Below are positions 25,109 through 34,938 of a stretch of DNA of 64,000 nt, one piece after another. Below the pieces are notes generated by a model. The model was given only the letters and a program-made list of their open reading frames with translations. It ran no database searches and was not told the DNA's origin. Position numbers and translations under genes: made by a program. Positions within the stretch are counted from its first letter, which is position 1, and each line of letters starts with the position of its first letter. Location of the stretch: NCBI GenBank assembly GCA_035531075.1, contig DATKTO010000040.1, positions 1 through 64,000 on the forward strand. Direction: 5' to 3'. The DNA comes from 39-52-133 sp035531075 (GTDB taxonomy: Bacteria; Pseudomonadota; Gammaproteobacteria; Burkholderiales; Gallionellaceae).

Positions 25109-28100
25109 ATGCTGAAAATCATTAATTTTCTGAAGTTACATCCACTTGTTTTCAAGGTGATGCGTCTGGCCGCCATTCTGGTCGGCGTAGTTATGGCTGT
25201 CGTTTTGTATGTGGCGCTGGTAGGCGTTTCTTTAGATATTTCCGGCGACACTTCCGGCTTGCGTGGCAAGGTTGCGGCGATGCTGACGCAAAATCTCGGA
25301 CGTGAGGTGCGCTTCGATGGCCCGATGCTGCTGGAGATATCCGCTCATCCCAGCTTGAAGGTTCGCGGAGTGCATATCGCCAATGCTGCGGGTTTTGCCG
25401 GTGGCGATTTCGCCAGCCTGGGCGAAGCGCGGCTGGCGCTCGATCTGTGGCCTTTGCTGCGGATGCGCCTGCAAATTGAGGAGTTGTCGGGCAGCGCTGT
25501 GCGTATCCGTCTGCAGCTTAAAAAGAATGGCAGCAGCAACTGGACCTTTAATTCACCCCGGCAGAAGAACGAAGAGAAAGCTGACACCGCTACGGAACAG
25601 GCTGCCAGCATTGAGCTGAAAAGTCTGTTGGCGCGGCTCGATATCAAACGCGTGTCACTGCAAAATCTGGATGTTGAATTTATCGGTGCCGACACGAAAA
25701 GCCACTTTTTTGAACTGCAGTCACTGGTTGCGCAATTGCCTGCCGGGCAGCCGATTACACTGACACTGCACGGCAAGATTGAAAAAACGCATCCCTATCA
25801 ACTCGATTTCACCGGCGGCAGCATCACTGAGCTGGCCAGCCTCGATGAGCCCTGGCCGATAGATCTGAAGCTCAGCTTTATGAGTTCGCAGCTGTTGCTG
25901 AATGGACAATTCTCCGCGGACACGGGGGCAATCAATTTTGCGGTTGGCACGCAAAACCTGGGCGAATTTGAGCAGTTGCTGCAAACCAAGCTGCCCGCGG
26001 TGAGGGTTGCCTATCTCTCGGGTGCGCTCAAATACGCCCCGGGGAAAATCGCACTGGAAAGCATCGGCGGGCAGATGGGCAAGACCACGCTCAACGGCGC
26101 GCTGCATTTTGATTATGGCGGCGCGCGCCCCAGGGTGCAGGGCGAGCTCGCGCTGCCGGCACTGGACCTTCGGCCGTTCTTGACGGACAGCCCGGATGAC
26201 GATGAGCCCCCCCAGAGTTTTGCCGAGCTGTACCGCAAAATCGCCCGTGCGACCTTTAGCCTGAACGCGCTGAATGACCTGGATGCAGACCTGACCCTGC
26301 GTGTCGGGCAATGGTTGAACCTGCCCGGCGGGGTGCATGACACGATGCTGCAGGTGAAGCTCGATCATGGCCTGCTCAAGGTGCCGATGCAGGTCAAAAT
26401 GGCGGATGTGAAGCTGAGTGGCAGCGCGAGTGTGGATGCCAGGGCCAGGCCGGCCAAGTTTAAGCTGGCGCTGGGGGCGCGTGATTCGAGTCTGGGCAGT
26501 CTGGGCGGGCTGCTGTTGGGCATGCACGACGTTAAAGGCCGCCTGGGGCGCCTTGATTTGCGCGTGGCGGCACGGGGAGATAGCGGCTCGGCGCTGATGC
26601 AGAGTCTGGATGTGCAGCTGAATGTGGCGCGCGGAAATCTGAGCTATGGCAACGGGCCGGGCGAGCGCCCGGTGCAGTTTACACTGGACAAGCTGGAGCT
26701 GGCACTGCCTGCGGGCGAGTCCTTGCGCGGCGAGCTGCAGGGGGCGTTGCTGGACAAGAATTTCAGTGCAACGCTGCGCGGCAGTTCTTTGAGCGCACTC
26801 GCGCAGGATGCACCTGCCCCCTTTGATTTTGAAATGCAGGCCGGCAGTGCCAGCGCAAAAATTCATGCGGTGCTGCAGGCAGCAGCACAAAACTCGGCAT
26901 CCGAGATTTCTTTCGAGCTTGCTGCGCCGCATTCCGGCGAGATTGCATCCTGGCTTGGGCTCAAGCCGGGCGCAGATGCGCCCATCAATGTGCACGGCAA
27001 CTTTAGCGCAGGCAGCGACAGTTGGCATCTGTCTGACTTCTCCCTGAAATTGGGGCGCAGCGATTTGTCTGCGGATGTGCTGCGCACTTTTTATAAAGGC
27101 CGCTCCCTGATCAAGCTGCAACTGACAGGCGAACTGCTTGACGCTGAGCAGCTGCAAGCGCTGTTGCCGGAGGCGAAAAAAAATGCGCCTGCGGCATCCT
27201 CTGCTGCATTGAATATGATGGATATTCCCATCCTGCCCAGCGGTATCAGTCTGGCCGATGCGGACATTTCTGTCGGCATCAGCCGCATTGTCAGTGGGAC
27301 GCCCTTTGCTGTGCGCGATGTGCGTTTCACCGGACAAATTCGCGACGGCATGATGCCGATCTCGCCGTTTTCGGCCAACGTGGCGGAGAATAATTTCAGC
27401 GGTGCGATCCTGCTCGATTTGCGCACACAGCAGCCGCACTCTGTCATCTGGATCGCCTCGGATGCGCTTGATATTGGCAGGGTGCTGAAAAAGCTCGGTA
27501 TCACCAGCAATATTGAGGCAGAAATTGCTCACTTGAGTATGCAGCTGGATTTGCATTCGAGCCGCCTGGGGCAATTGCTGGCACAGTCGGAAATGTTGGT
27601 CAACCTGGAGGGCGGACACATTACCCTGACCGATGCCAGCAGCGGCGGCAAGATGCGTATTGCAGTCGAACAGGGTGAACTCGGGTCTGCGGCCGGTGTA
27701 CCCGTAAACCTCAGTGTGCTCGGCTCGCTCAACAGCGTCCCGGTCTATATCGGCATCAATACCGCAAGGGCGGCTGATTTGATCAATCCGAACTTGCCCC
27801 TGCCTTTTGAATTCAACGTGAGCACGGCGGATGCCACGCTCAAGTTGACGGGCGATATTGATCGGCCCTTTACCAAAAAGGGCATGGAGCTTGCGCTCGA
27901 TATGAGTGGTATCCGTTTCGATAATCTCAATGCGCTGGCACAGACTTCTTTGCCACCGTGGGGGCCGTGGTCAGCGTCGGGAAAATTCCACATGTCGTCC
28001 AGCGGCTATGAGGTGTCAGGCTTGCAGTTGCAGGTGGGGACCAGTCAACTCTCAGGGCATGGAAAACTTGATATGAAAGTCGTGCCGCCGCGCATTGATG

Positions 28101-29077
28101 TCGCGCTGAACGCACCGACCATTCAGCTGGATGATTTCCGCTTCGGTGATTGGTCGCCGGAGAAAGCGAAACCCGCAACGCCAGAAAAAAGCCAGACTGT
28201 GTTAAGCCAGAAAGCGAACGCGGCGAGTGAGCATGCGCAGCAAATCCTGAGCCAGGAAGTGCTGAGCCGGCAGAATGCCTACCTGACGGTGCAGGTGGAT
28301 CAGGTTGTTTCCGGCCAGGATATGCTGGGCAACGGCAAGCTCGACGCGCGGCTGGAGAATGGCCGCGCTGCGCTGGGTCCGGTTGTGGTCAATACGCCGG
28401 GCGGATCGGCGTCCTTCCTGCTGACGTATGAACCCGGAAAAAAAGATGTGCTGGTGAATCTGCGCGCCGAAGTTAAGCATTTCGATTACGGCATTCTGGC
28501 GCGCCGCATCGACCATAAAAGCGAGATGAGCGGCGTTTTTAGTCTGGATGTCGATGTGAATGCCCACGCGCAGTACCTGTCGGAGATCTTCAAGTATGGC
28601 AAGGGACACCTCGATTTTGCTGTGTGGCCGGAGAACCTGAAATCCGGTTTGCTCGATGTGTGGGCGGTGAATGTGCTGATGGCGCTGTTGCCCGCTGTCG
28701 ATTCATCGAGCGAATCCAAAGTGAATTGCGCCATCGGGCGCTTTGTGCTGGCTGATGGCAAGCTGTCTGACAAATCCATCCTGATCGATACCAGCCGCAT
28801 GCGTGTGACCGGCAAGGGCGGCGTGGATTTTACCGCGGGAAATCTTCAGTTCTACGTCAGACCCCGTGCCAAAAAACCGCAGTTCCTGAGCTTCGCCATT
28901 CCCATCGAGCTGAGCGGCACGTTTGATGATTTTAACGTTGGCGTCAGAGCGGCAGACGTGGTGGAATCGGTGGGGCAGCTTGCCACCTCGGTAATCTGGG
29001 TGCCGTTGCAGATGCTGTTCGGCAAGGAGACACCGGCCGATGGGCATGATGTGTGCGAGAAGGTGGCATTAAAATAA
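25109..29077 (+). CDS. AsmA-family large envelope protein
   Basis: About 1,322 residues with one N-terminal membrane helix (about residues 15-40, LAAILVGVVMAVVLYVALVG). A very long periplasmic part with AsmA-type repeats follows: an N-terminal RGKVAAMLTQNLGREVRFDGPMLLE, and a C-terminal AsmA-2-like domain with SGLLDVWAVNVLMALLPAVD and FTAGNLQFYVRPRAKKPQFL. AsmA/YhdP/TamB-like proteins form beta-groove bridges that affect lipid transport to the outer membrane. The ATG at 25109 is preferred to the upstream TTG at 25094. Long open frames on the other strand are shadows. Family is firm. Confidence 0.9.
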   Translation: MLKIINFLKLHPLVFKVMRLAAILVGVVMAVVLYVALVGVSLDISGDTSGLRGKVAAMLTQNLGREVRFDGPMLLEISAHPSLKVRGVHIANAAGFAGGDFASLGEARLALDLWPLLRMRLQIEELSGSAVRIRLQLKKNGSSNWTFNSPRQKNEEKADTATEQAASIELKSLLARLDIKRVSLQNLDVEFIGADTKSHFFELQSLVAQLPAGQPITLTLHGKIEKTHPYQLDFTGGSITELASLDEPWPIDLKLSFMSSQLLLNGQFSADTGAINFAVGTQNLGEFEQLLQTKLPAVRVAYLSGALKYAPGKIALESIGGQMGKTTLNGALHFDYGGARPRVQGELALPALDLRPFLTDSPDDDEPPQSFAELYRKIARATFSLNALNDLDADLTLRVGQWLNLPGGVHDTMLQVKLDHGLLKVPMQVKMADVKLSGSASVDARARPAKFKLALGARDSSLGSLGGLLLGMHDVKGRLGRLDLRVAARGDSGSALMQSLDVQLNVARGNLSYGNGPGERPVQFTLDKLELALPAGESLRGELQGALLDKNFSATLRGSSLSALAQDAPAPFDFEMQAGSASAKIHAVLQAAAQNSASEISFELAAPHSGEIASWLGLKPGADAPINVHGNFSAGSDSWHLSDFSLKLGRSDLSADVLRTFYKGRSLIKLQLTGELLDAEQLQALLPEAKKNAPAASSAALNMMDIPILPSGISLADADISVGISRIVSGTPFAVRDVRFTGQIRDGMMPISPFSANVAENNFSGAILLDLRTQQPHSVIWIASDALDIGRVLKKLGITSNIEAEIAHLSMQLDLHSSRLGQLLAQSEMLVNLEGGHITLTDASSGGKMRIAVEQGELGSAAGVPVNLSVLGSLNSVPVYIGINTARAADLINPNLPLPFEFNVSTADATLKLTGDIDRPFTKKGMELALDMSGIRFDNLNALAQTSLPPWGPWSASGKFHMSSSGYEVSGLQLQVGTSQLSGHGKLDMKVVPPRIDVALNAPTIQLDDFRFGDWSPEKAKPATPEKSQTVLSQKANAASEHAQQILSQEVLSRQNAYLTVQVDQVVSGQDMLGNGKLDARLENGRAALGPVVVNTPGGSASFLLTYEPGKKDVLVNLRAEVKHFDYGILARRIDHKSEMSGVFSLDVDVNAHAQYLSEIFKYGKGHLDFAVWPENLKSGLLDVWAVNVLMALLPAVDSSSESKVNCAIGRFVLADGKLSDKSILIDTSRMRVTGKGGVDFTAGNLQFYVRPRAKKPQFLSFAIPIELSGTFDDFNVGVRAADVVESVGQLATSVIWVPLQMLFGKETPADGHDVCEKVALK

Positions 29078-29155
29078 TTGGCAATAAGGGCTGTTTAAAA
29101 GTCCGGGTCGCTGAACGCCGGGCGTAGTCCGCATGAAATTATTAGATGTCCGCCT

Positions 29156-29614
29156 CTAGTTGCAGAAGTCGTCCGCTTTAAGCTCAAAGAAGCGGGGATA
29201 TTCGGTGGGGTGTCCCGCCAGCACTCTTACGCAATCGCCGACCTCGTGTTGCGCGTAGCTCATCACCTCGATGCGCTCCTCGCTGCCGAGCAGTTGCACG
29301 GTGTAACGCACAGCGCCCTTGGCTACCTGCGGCGGTTCATCAGCTATGGTGTCCTGGCTGCCCATCCCTATCATCATGCCGCCGAAGCGGCCATGGCTGC
29401 CTACACCAACGCCAAAGCCGCCGCCGACACTGATTCCGCTGCCGGGCCTGCTCGCTGCAGCCTGCTGGCGCTCCGTTTCGCTGAATTCATGCTTGTCCAC
29501 CACGGTCGCCAGCTTTGAATAGCGCACATCGTCTTCAAGTCTGGCTGTGCTCTGGCAGGCGCCCAGCAACACCAGCGCCAGCGCTGCAATACCACTCTTC
29601 ATGCCTGCGGTCAT
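29156..29614 (-). CDS. lipoprotein of unknown function
   Basis: The 152-residue protein has a lipoprotein signal: MTAGMKSGIAALALVLLGAC with the lipobox LGAC. The mature part contains a glycine-rich stretch (GISVGGGFGVGVGSHGRFGGMM), typical of Slp/Pcp-like small lipoproteins. A C-terminal domain with VRYTVQLLGSEERIEVMSY and a closing cysteine pair (GDCVRV, DDFCN) follows. It is probably anchored in the outer or inner membrane. It is transcribed against its neighbours. Function is unknown. Confidence 0.75.
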   Translation of the reverse strand: MTAGMKSGIAALALVLLGACQSTARLEDDVRYSKLATVVDKHEFSETERQQAAASRPGSGISVGGGFGVGVGSHGRFGGMMIGMGSQDTIADEPPQVAKGAVRYTVQLLGSEERIEVMSYAQHEVGDCVRVLAGHPTEYPRFFELKADDFCN

Positions 29615-29800
29615 GATTTTATCTCTATGTTTATATTAAATATTTGTTTGATGCGTTGCTGCGATCAATATTCAACATTGGGTCTGTGGCCCGCTTCTCA
29701 AGGGCTGCCGTCGTGCGGGCTGCTGGGTATTTTCCGCGCGTGAGCCCGCGTGCGAATTCGTCAAGTGACATATACTTCAGGCTTACAGAAAGATATTAAA

Positions 29801-30340
29801 ATGCATTCATTCACGATACGCCATTGCTTGTTTAACGCCCGGCTGAAGGTGGCGGGCGCGCTGCTCGGCGCGGCGTTGCTGCTACCCGCTCAGGCTGCGG
29901 CGGCCCCGGCTGCCGCGCCGGCTGTGCCGAGCACCTTTGGCGTCACGATAGGGCCGGCGCTGTTGTGCGTGGATCATATTGACCCTTTTTATTTCTGGTC
30001 CTATATGAACCAGTTTTTTGGCCCCCCGTATAAAAGGGAAGGCGGCGCCTACTGGTTTAAAGTCCAGGCCACGCTGTGGGGCGCAACCCTCACCGATGTG
30101 ATGGTGAGCGACGGCGAGAATCAGCAGGTGTTTGTGGCTGCCAGCTTTAAGGCCAGTCCGGCTAAGCTTTCCATTGCGATACAAAATTCAACCGGCTTCT
30201 CCCACAAAGCCGAGATGCCATTTCTGTATTCGCCGCTGGTATCCGCCATGGGCAGCAAAATTGTGTATTTTGACCAGAGCTCAAAAATTTATTGTTCGAA
30301 ATACAATCTGGATTATAACCGGCGACATCTTCCTCGCTGA
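29801..30340 (+). CDS. secreted hypothetical protein
   Basis: About 179 residues with an Ala-rich signal peptide (VAGALLGAALLLPAQAAAAP). The mature domain contains TFGVTIGPALLCVDHIDPFYFWSYMNQFFGPPYKREGGAYWFKVQATLWGATL in its first half and a lone C-terminal cysteine (KIYCSKYNL). The start at 29801 places the signal at the N-terminus; an upstream ATG at 29750 would bury it. No family is recognised; periplasmic location is inferred from the signal. Confidence 0.66.
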   Translation: MHSFTIRHCLFNARLKVAGALLGAALLLPAQAAAAPAAAPAVPSTFGVTIGPALLCVDHIDPFYFWSYMNQFFGPPYKREGGAYWFKVQATLWGATLTDVMVSDGENQQVFVAASFKASPAKLSIAIQNSTGFSHKAEMPFLYSPLVSAMGSKIVYFDQSSKIYCSKYNLDYNRRHLPR

Positions 30341-30742
30341 TCCAGCGCCCGACTGAACAACCTTTCCCAACGGCTGAGCGGCAAGCTTAAAAGCTGAACT
30401 GTTTCAGCCATCTGCACAAATAAATCAATCGCGTTATTGAAATGTCCCCGGGACGCCCAGATGTGCCATGTTGTGCATCCCCAAGCAGGCACTGACCCCT
30501 GTCTGCATTGGGCAAACAAAGCCACGACATGCTCGACAAGGTCCAGGCGTCTCCACCCGCCTGAGATCAAGCGATGCAAAGCCTTCATGGGGTCAGTGGT
30601 AATTTTACATAAGTAATTTTGTCGGGTATTAGTGTCGTATGTGCCAATTTTTTTTGTCATCACGGATTAAAAAAGTATCATGCCAATGAGATTGCAGCTT
30701 CTCTAACCGGAATAGTCTGGATTGTTTTTTGGGAGATAAAAA
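30341..30742. other. intergenic, possibly decayed sequence
   Basis: About 400 bases. It holds a GGGGTCAG word near 30590 and an open frame on the minus strand (30313-30663) with no family resemblance. I see no credible gene or RNA. The last part should contain the promoter of the cytochrome gene at 30743. Confidence 0.45.
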
Positions 30743-31096
30743 ATGAGCTACCACGTCCGCATCAAACAGTTACCAGGCGTTATATCTTCCGCCTGCCTGC
30801 TTCTGTTTGCTTTCAATGCATATGCAAATATAGATGTCGAAAGCGCCAAGGCATTGGCACGTCAGAACAGCTGCTTCAAATGCCACAGCATCGAAAAGGA
30901 TAAAGACGGGCCGGCCTATACCAAGGTTGCCGCCAAATACCGGGGCAAGGCCGATGCCCAGGAAAGATTGATCGCACATATCACCAGCGGAGAAAAAGCG
31001 ACGTTTCCCGACGGTCATGAAGAGGAGCACAAGATCATCAAGACCAAAGACAAGGCCGAAATCAAGAATCTGGTTGACTGGATACTTTCGCTGTAA
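30743..31096 (+). CDS. monoheme c-type cytochrome
   Basis: The 117-residue protein has a signal peptide (GVISSACLLLFAFNAYA) and one heme-binding motif CFKCH. The layout is that of a class I cytochrome c: SAKALARQNSCFKCHSIEKDKDGPAYTKVAAKYRG, with C-terminal NLVDWILSL. A distal Met ligand is not obvious: the family position after GEKATFPDG is HEEEHK, so the sixth ligand may be His. It is a likely periplasmic electron shuttle for the cytochrome cluster that follows after about 500 bases. GGGAG precedes the ATG. Confidence 0.85.
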   Translation: MSYHVRIKQLPGVISSACLLLFAFNAYANIDVESAKALARQNSCFKCHSIEKDKDGPAYTKVAAKYRGKADAQERLIAHITSGEKATFPDGHEEEHKIIKTKDKAEIKNLVDWILSL

Positions 31097-31606
31097 CCGT
31101 TCAATTCTGTGCGGGAATCTTTGATCCTCAATTCTTGATTGAGGCGGTTCAAATAACTCCCCCAGCAAGCACTCATGATCGGTGGTGAGATTGCCACTGA
31201 TGGCATGCCTACGTCGCAAGAAAGGCGCATGCGTAATCAGGTGTGGCGGAATCTTGCATAAGAATACCGTTTAAGGATATTCCCTATATATGGGGTCAGG
31301 TATCTATGATTTAATCCAGTCATAACCACGGTATCAAAGGCCTCAACATAAAAATAAAATCTTCGGGAAGCTCTGGCCGTCAATACGGATATCTAACTGG
31401 CGCAGAGCGCGAAAGCGGATTGCGAGCAGAGAAATTCAGAGGAAGGCAGGAACAATATCGCTAACACAGCTGCAATGGCTTCATTTTGAATTCAAGTAAC
31501 GACACAGGGCCTGCCGCACTTGCAACATCATACAAGCCGGTTTTATTAAGTCGGAAATATCGCGGCCTGCTTCATCCGCATACCTTGCAAAGAAAAGTGG
31601 GGAAAA
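31097..31606. other. intergenic upstream of the mtr cluster
   Basis: About 510 bases with no recognisable gene. A GGGGTCAG word sits near 31291. The region must carry the promoter and any regulatory sites of mtrA-mtrB-mtrC; AAAGTGGGGAAA is the likely ribosome binding region before 31607. No hairpin with a T-tract was noted. Confidence 0.5.
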
Positions 31607-32665
31607 ATGAAATTCACAGCAAAAAGTTTCGTCCTGTGTGTATGCATCAGCTGCCTGGCCTGGATGTCGTATGTGCGGGCCCAGGATTTGCCGGAGCAAG
31701 TGAATCCGGCGGCCAGCGCGGTGGCACCGGCGTCGAGTCAATCTGCAGCGCCGGTTCCGTCAGGACAAGCAGTTTCAGCCTCGAACAGGGACGCGGTCTG
31801 TACCCGATGCCATGATGAAAATGAGCCGAAACCAATTCTGTCCATTTATCAGACCAAGCATGGGGCCAAGGCCGATTCTCGTACACCGTCCTGCCAGTCT
31901 TGCCACGGCGAGAGCGAAAAGCATCTGCATGGCGATGCCGCGCAAAAAGGGCGCGCTGCGCCGGACGTGCTTTTTGGGAACAAGAAAGGCTCGTCTGGCA
32001 GCTTTTTGCCTAGCGCTGCCACAGCGCAGAACGAAGTCTGCCTCTCCTGCCACCGCAAGGATGCAAGCCGCTCGCACTGGGAGGGAAGCACACACCAGAG
32101 CCGTGATGTAGCCTGTGCCTCTTGCCACGAAGTTCACACCGCGCACGACAAGGTGCGCGACAAACGCGCTCAGCCCGAGGTTTGTTTCACCTGCCATAAG
32201 GAGCAGCGTGCACAAATCAACCGGGCTTCTCACCATCCGATTCCAGAGGGCAAGATGAGCTGCTCCGATTGCCACAACTCGCATGGCTCGACGGGTCCCA
32301 AGCTCATGAAGCGCGATAGCGTCAACGATACCTGCTACAGCTGCCATATGGAGAAACGCGGGCCGTTTGTGCATAACCACGAGCCTGTAAGTGACGACTG
32401 CTCCAACTGTCATAACCCGCATGGGACTACTGCAGAAAGCATGCTGAAAATGCGGCCACCGTTCCTGTGTAATTCGTGTCACACACCGCATGCTCCCGTA
32501 CAACCTTCGCTGACTGGCCAGACGACACCTTCTCCAAATAGTCCGGGCTGGTGGAATGGCGCCGCCATCACGCAGGGCAGAGCTTGTCTGAACTGCCATA
32601 GCCAGGTGCACGGTAGCAACAATCCGAGCTCGGCGAATCCAGCTCCGCTGAATCTCTTCCGTTGA
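31607..32665 (+). CDS. mtrA: decaheme c-type cytochrome, MtrA/DmsE/MtoA family
   Basis: The 352-residue protein has a signal peptide, an Ala/Pro/Ser-rich spacer and exactly ten CXXCH motifs: CTRCH, CQSCH, CLSCH, CASCH, CFTCH, CSDCH, CYSCH, CSNCH, CNSCH and CLNCH. This is the MtrA/DmsE count and length. MtrA sits inside the MtrB porin and carries electrons across the outer membrane between periplasmic and surface cytochromes. The porin gene follows after 19 bases and the surface cytochrome after that, the classic order. Direction (iron oxidation or reduction) cannot be read from the gene. Confidence 0.95.
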   Translation: MKFTAKSFVLCVCISCLAWMSYVRAQDLPEQVNPAASAVAPASSQSAAPVPSGQAVSASNRDAVCTRCHDENEPKPILSIYQTKHGAKADSRTPSCQSCHGESEKHLHGDAAQKGRAAPDVLFGNKKGSSGSFLPSAATAQNEVCLSCHRKDASRSHWEGSTHQSRDVACASCHEVHTAHDKVRDKRAQPEVCFTCHKEQRAQINRASHHPIPEGKMSCSDCHNSHGSTGPKLMKRDSVNDTCYSCHMEKRGPFVHNHEPVSDDCSNCHNPHGTTAESMLKMRPPFLCNSCHTPHAPVQPSLTGQTTPSPNSPGWWNGAAITQGRACLNCHSQVHGSNNPSSANPAPLNLFR

Positions 32666-32684
32666 GAAATTGGGGTCAAAGACC

Positions 32685-34838
32685 ATGAAAACACTCAAAA
32701 GGCAATTTGGTATCAGCCGGAAACTCCTGGCGCTTTCCGTGCTCGCGGCCTTCGGCTCGGCGCACGCAGAGGATGAGGAAATCGAGCAACTGACCCGGCC
32801 CGAAAGCTCCGTAAGTGTCGGCGTGGGTGCAGCCAGTGGCGACAGCAGGGACAGGGCAATCTATGGGCAATACAACGGCAGGCGCCTGGAGGGCAGCAAT
32901 CTGCTGCTTGATATCGATGTCGATGTCGTCAAGCGCGACGATACGATGGGACTGTGGACGAATTTCAAAGGCAGCAACCTAGGCCTGGATAACCAGGAAC
33001 TAAACTTCTCGCAGAACAAACAGGGGGACTGGAAATATTCGGTGGATTATAGCGAATTAGTCCGGCGTGATCCGCGTACCATCAATAGCGTTCTGGTGAA
33101 CGCACTGTCTACTGCGTCAACCGTGGCGAGCCTGGCTACCCCGGGGACAGGTCCGAATCTGAACCTGGATATCCGGCGTAAGGCGACCAGCCTCAGTGCG
33201 GAGAAATGGCTAACCTCCAATCTCATGTTCGAGGCAAGCGTCAAAAACGAAGACAGAAAGGGAGCACGCTTGTCCGGCACAGGCGTCGCCTGCATGCCGC
33301 CAGGTTTCTCTTCCATCCCATGCAGCACCATTACTGCGGCTATGCTGATGCTGCCCGAGCCCATAAACTCCACGACTCAGCAGTTCGAGGCCAAACTGAA
33401 TTATTCGGGCGAGAAATACTTGGTAAGCGGTGGCTACTACGGCTCATTTTTCTCCAATGCAAACGGTTCATTGAGCCCGCTGCTGAGCGGTAATCTGGTG
33501 AATCCGGATGGCACACCGCTCGATACAACTGTTGCTCCCGGCAGCACCGTGGCAGCTTACCTGCAGCAACCCGTGGCTTTGCCGCCTGACAATCAGGCAC
33601 ACCAGTTGTATGTCTCCGGCAACTATGCCTTCACACCGACGACGCAGGCAACCTTCAAATATGCCTATACCCACGCCACGCAGAACGAGGATTTCGGCGG
33701 CGCGGGTCTGACTGGTGCGCCAGCCGGCGTCAGCAACCTGGGCGGTGTCCTGGACAGCAACCTTGCACAGTTTGGTGTGACCGCGCGGCCAATGGCGAAG
33801 CTCTCCATGCTCGCCAATCTTCGTTACGAAGAGAAGGCGGATAAAACTCCGCTTGCCTTATATGACGGTGCGTATACGAATAATTTGAATTCATCGAGAA
33901 AATTGAATGGAAAACTGGAAGGGAGTTATCAGTTCCCGGAAAACGTTCGGGCGACGCTGGGCGTCGATTATGCAAGGGTGAATCGTGAACTCCCCGTTAG
34001 CACCTCTTCGATCATGAACACCACTCTTTCACCTCTTGCAGGCTTGCGTGAGGAAACACGGGAGCTCGGGTATCGGGCTGAGCTGCGGCGTTCACTGTCT
34101 GAAACAATCAATGCAGCAATCAGCTATGGACAGAGCGCGCGCGAAGGAGGGGGCTGGTTGAGCATCGGCACGTATAACGCCGCCGGCGCCTACCCGGTGA
34201 CGATGGTGGATCGCAAACGCGACAAGGTGAGGGTGTCGGCGGACTGGACTGCGACAGATAACCTGTCGCTACAGTTCATGCTTGAAGATGGAAAGGATAC
34301 GTACACGGCACCCATCGATAAAGGCTTGCGCGATACCGGAATGAAATCCTATGGCATTGATGCAGCCTGGACGCTGTCCGAGAACTGGAAGCTGACCGGA
34401 TATGTAAACCAGGGAGTGCAGACCCTGCATGTAGACCACAACGTAGGCTATCTGGCCGAATTGGAAAATATAAATACCAGCGTGGGCGTGGGTGTGGCTG
34501 GCAGGCCAGCCAGCCGATTGGAGTTTGGCGGCGACTTGTCGTTTATGGAAGACAGCAATCGCTATAAACAAAGCATGGCTACCGGTGCAGCGATAGTTGG
34601 CGGAGGGTTGCCGGATGTCACATATCGCGTGACCAGCCTGAAACTATTTGGCAAGTATGCGCTGCTGAAAAATGCCGACCTTCGTGTCGACCTTGTTCGA
34701 CAAGTAGTGCAGTTTGATGAATGGACCTGGGGGTACAACGGCACACCCTTTGCCTATTCCGATAACACGACCGTGTCGATGCAGCAAAACCAGAACGTGA
34801 CCTTCCTTGGGGCAAGTTATATCTACAAATTCAGGTGA
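32685..34838 (+). CDS. mtrB: MtrB/PioB-family outer membrane porin for the decaheme cytochrome
   Basis: About 717 residues with a signal peptide (LLALSVLAAFGSAHA) and a mature start EDEEIEQLTRPESSVSVGVG. Many amphipathic strands rich in Tyr, Gly and Asn follow, with a C-terminal VTFLGASYIYKF ending in phenylalanine then Arg. The MtrB/PioB family forms a large beta-barrel that sheaths MtrA. The start at 32685 gives a proper signal peptide; a TTG at 32670 is possible. The N-terminus has no CXXC pair, unlike Shewanella MtrB. Function in the conduit is strongly supported by its neighbours. Confidence 0.93.
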   Translation: MKTLKRQFGISRKLLALSVLAAFGSAHAEDEEIEQLTRPESSVSVGVGAASGDSRDRAIYGQYNGRRLEGSNLLLDIDVDVVKRDDTMGLWTNFKGSNLGLDNQELNFSQNKQGDWKYSVDYSELVRRDPRTINSVLVNALSTASTVASLATPGTGPNLNLDIRRKATSLSAEKWLTSNLMFEASVKNEDRKGARLSGTGVACMPPGFSSIPCSTITAAMLMLPEPINSTTQQFEAKLNYSGEKYLVSGGYYGSFFSNANGSLSPLLSGNLVNPDGTPLDTTVAPGSTVAAYLQQPVALPPDNQAHQLYVSGNYAFTPTTQATFKYAYTHATQNEDFGGAGLTGAPAGVSNLGGVLDSNLAQFGVTARPMAKLSMLANLRYEEKADKTPLALYDGAYTNNLNSSRKLNGKLEGSYQFPENVRATLGVDYARVNRELPVSTSSIMNTTLSPLAGLREETRELGYRAELRRSLSETINAAISYGQSAREGGGWLSIGTYNAAGAYPVTMVDRKRDKVRVSADWTATDNLSLQFMLEDGKDTYTAPIDKGLRDTGMKSYGIDAAWTLSENWKLTGYVNQGVQTLHVDHNVGYLAELENINTSVGVGVAGRPASRLEFGGDLSFMEDSNRYKQSMATGAAIVGGGLPDVTYRVTSLKLFGKYALLKNADLRVDLVRQVVQFDEWTWGYNGTPFAYSDNTTVSMQQNQNVTFLGASYIYKFR

Positions 34839-34938
34839 TCACCCGCAGGCAGCGTCAAGGACACGCAGCCTGCAAAAATTTATCGGCAAGACTAACGTTA
34901 TTGGATATGTACTTTGTAATTTTGAAAGCGAGAAAAAA

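Noticed and set aside
25721..27619. 632-codon open frame on the minus strand
   Set aside because: It lies opposite the AsmA gene, and its protein (Gln/Arg/His-rich, no family pattern) is a shadow of that GC-rich coding frame.
30313..30663. 116-codon minus-strand open frame in a gap
   Set aside because: No recognisable family, start site or conservation clue; part of it overlaps the end of the secreted protein gene. Left as possible decayed sequence.
31775..32698. 307-codon open frame on the minus strand
   Set aside because: It is the reverse of the decaheme MtrA gene; its regular pattern reflects the heme motif repeats.
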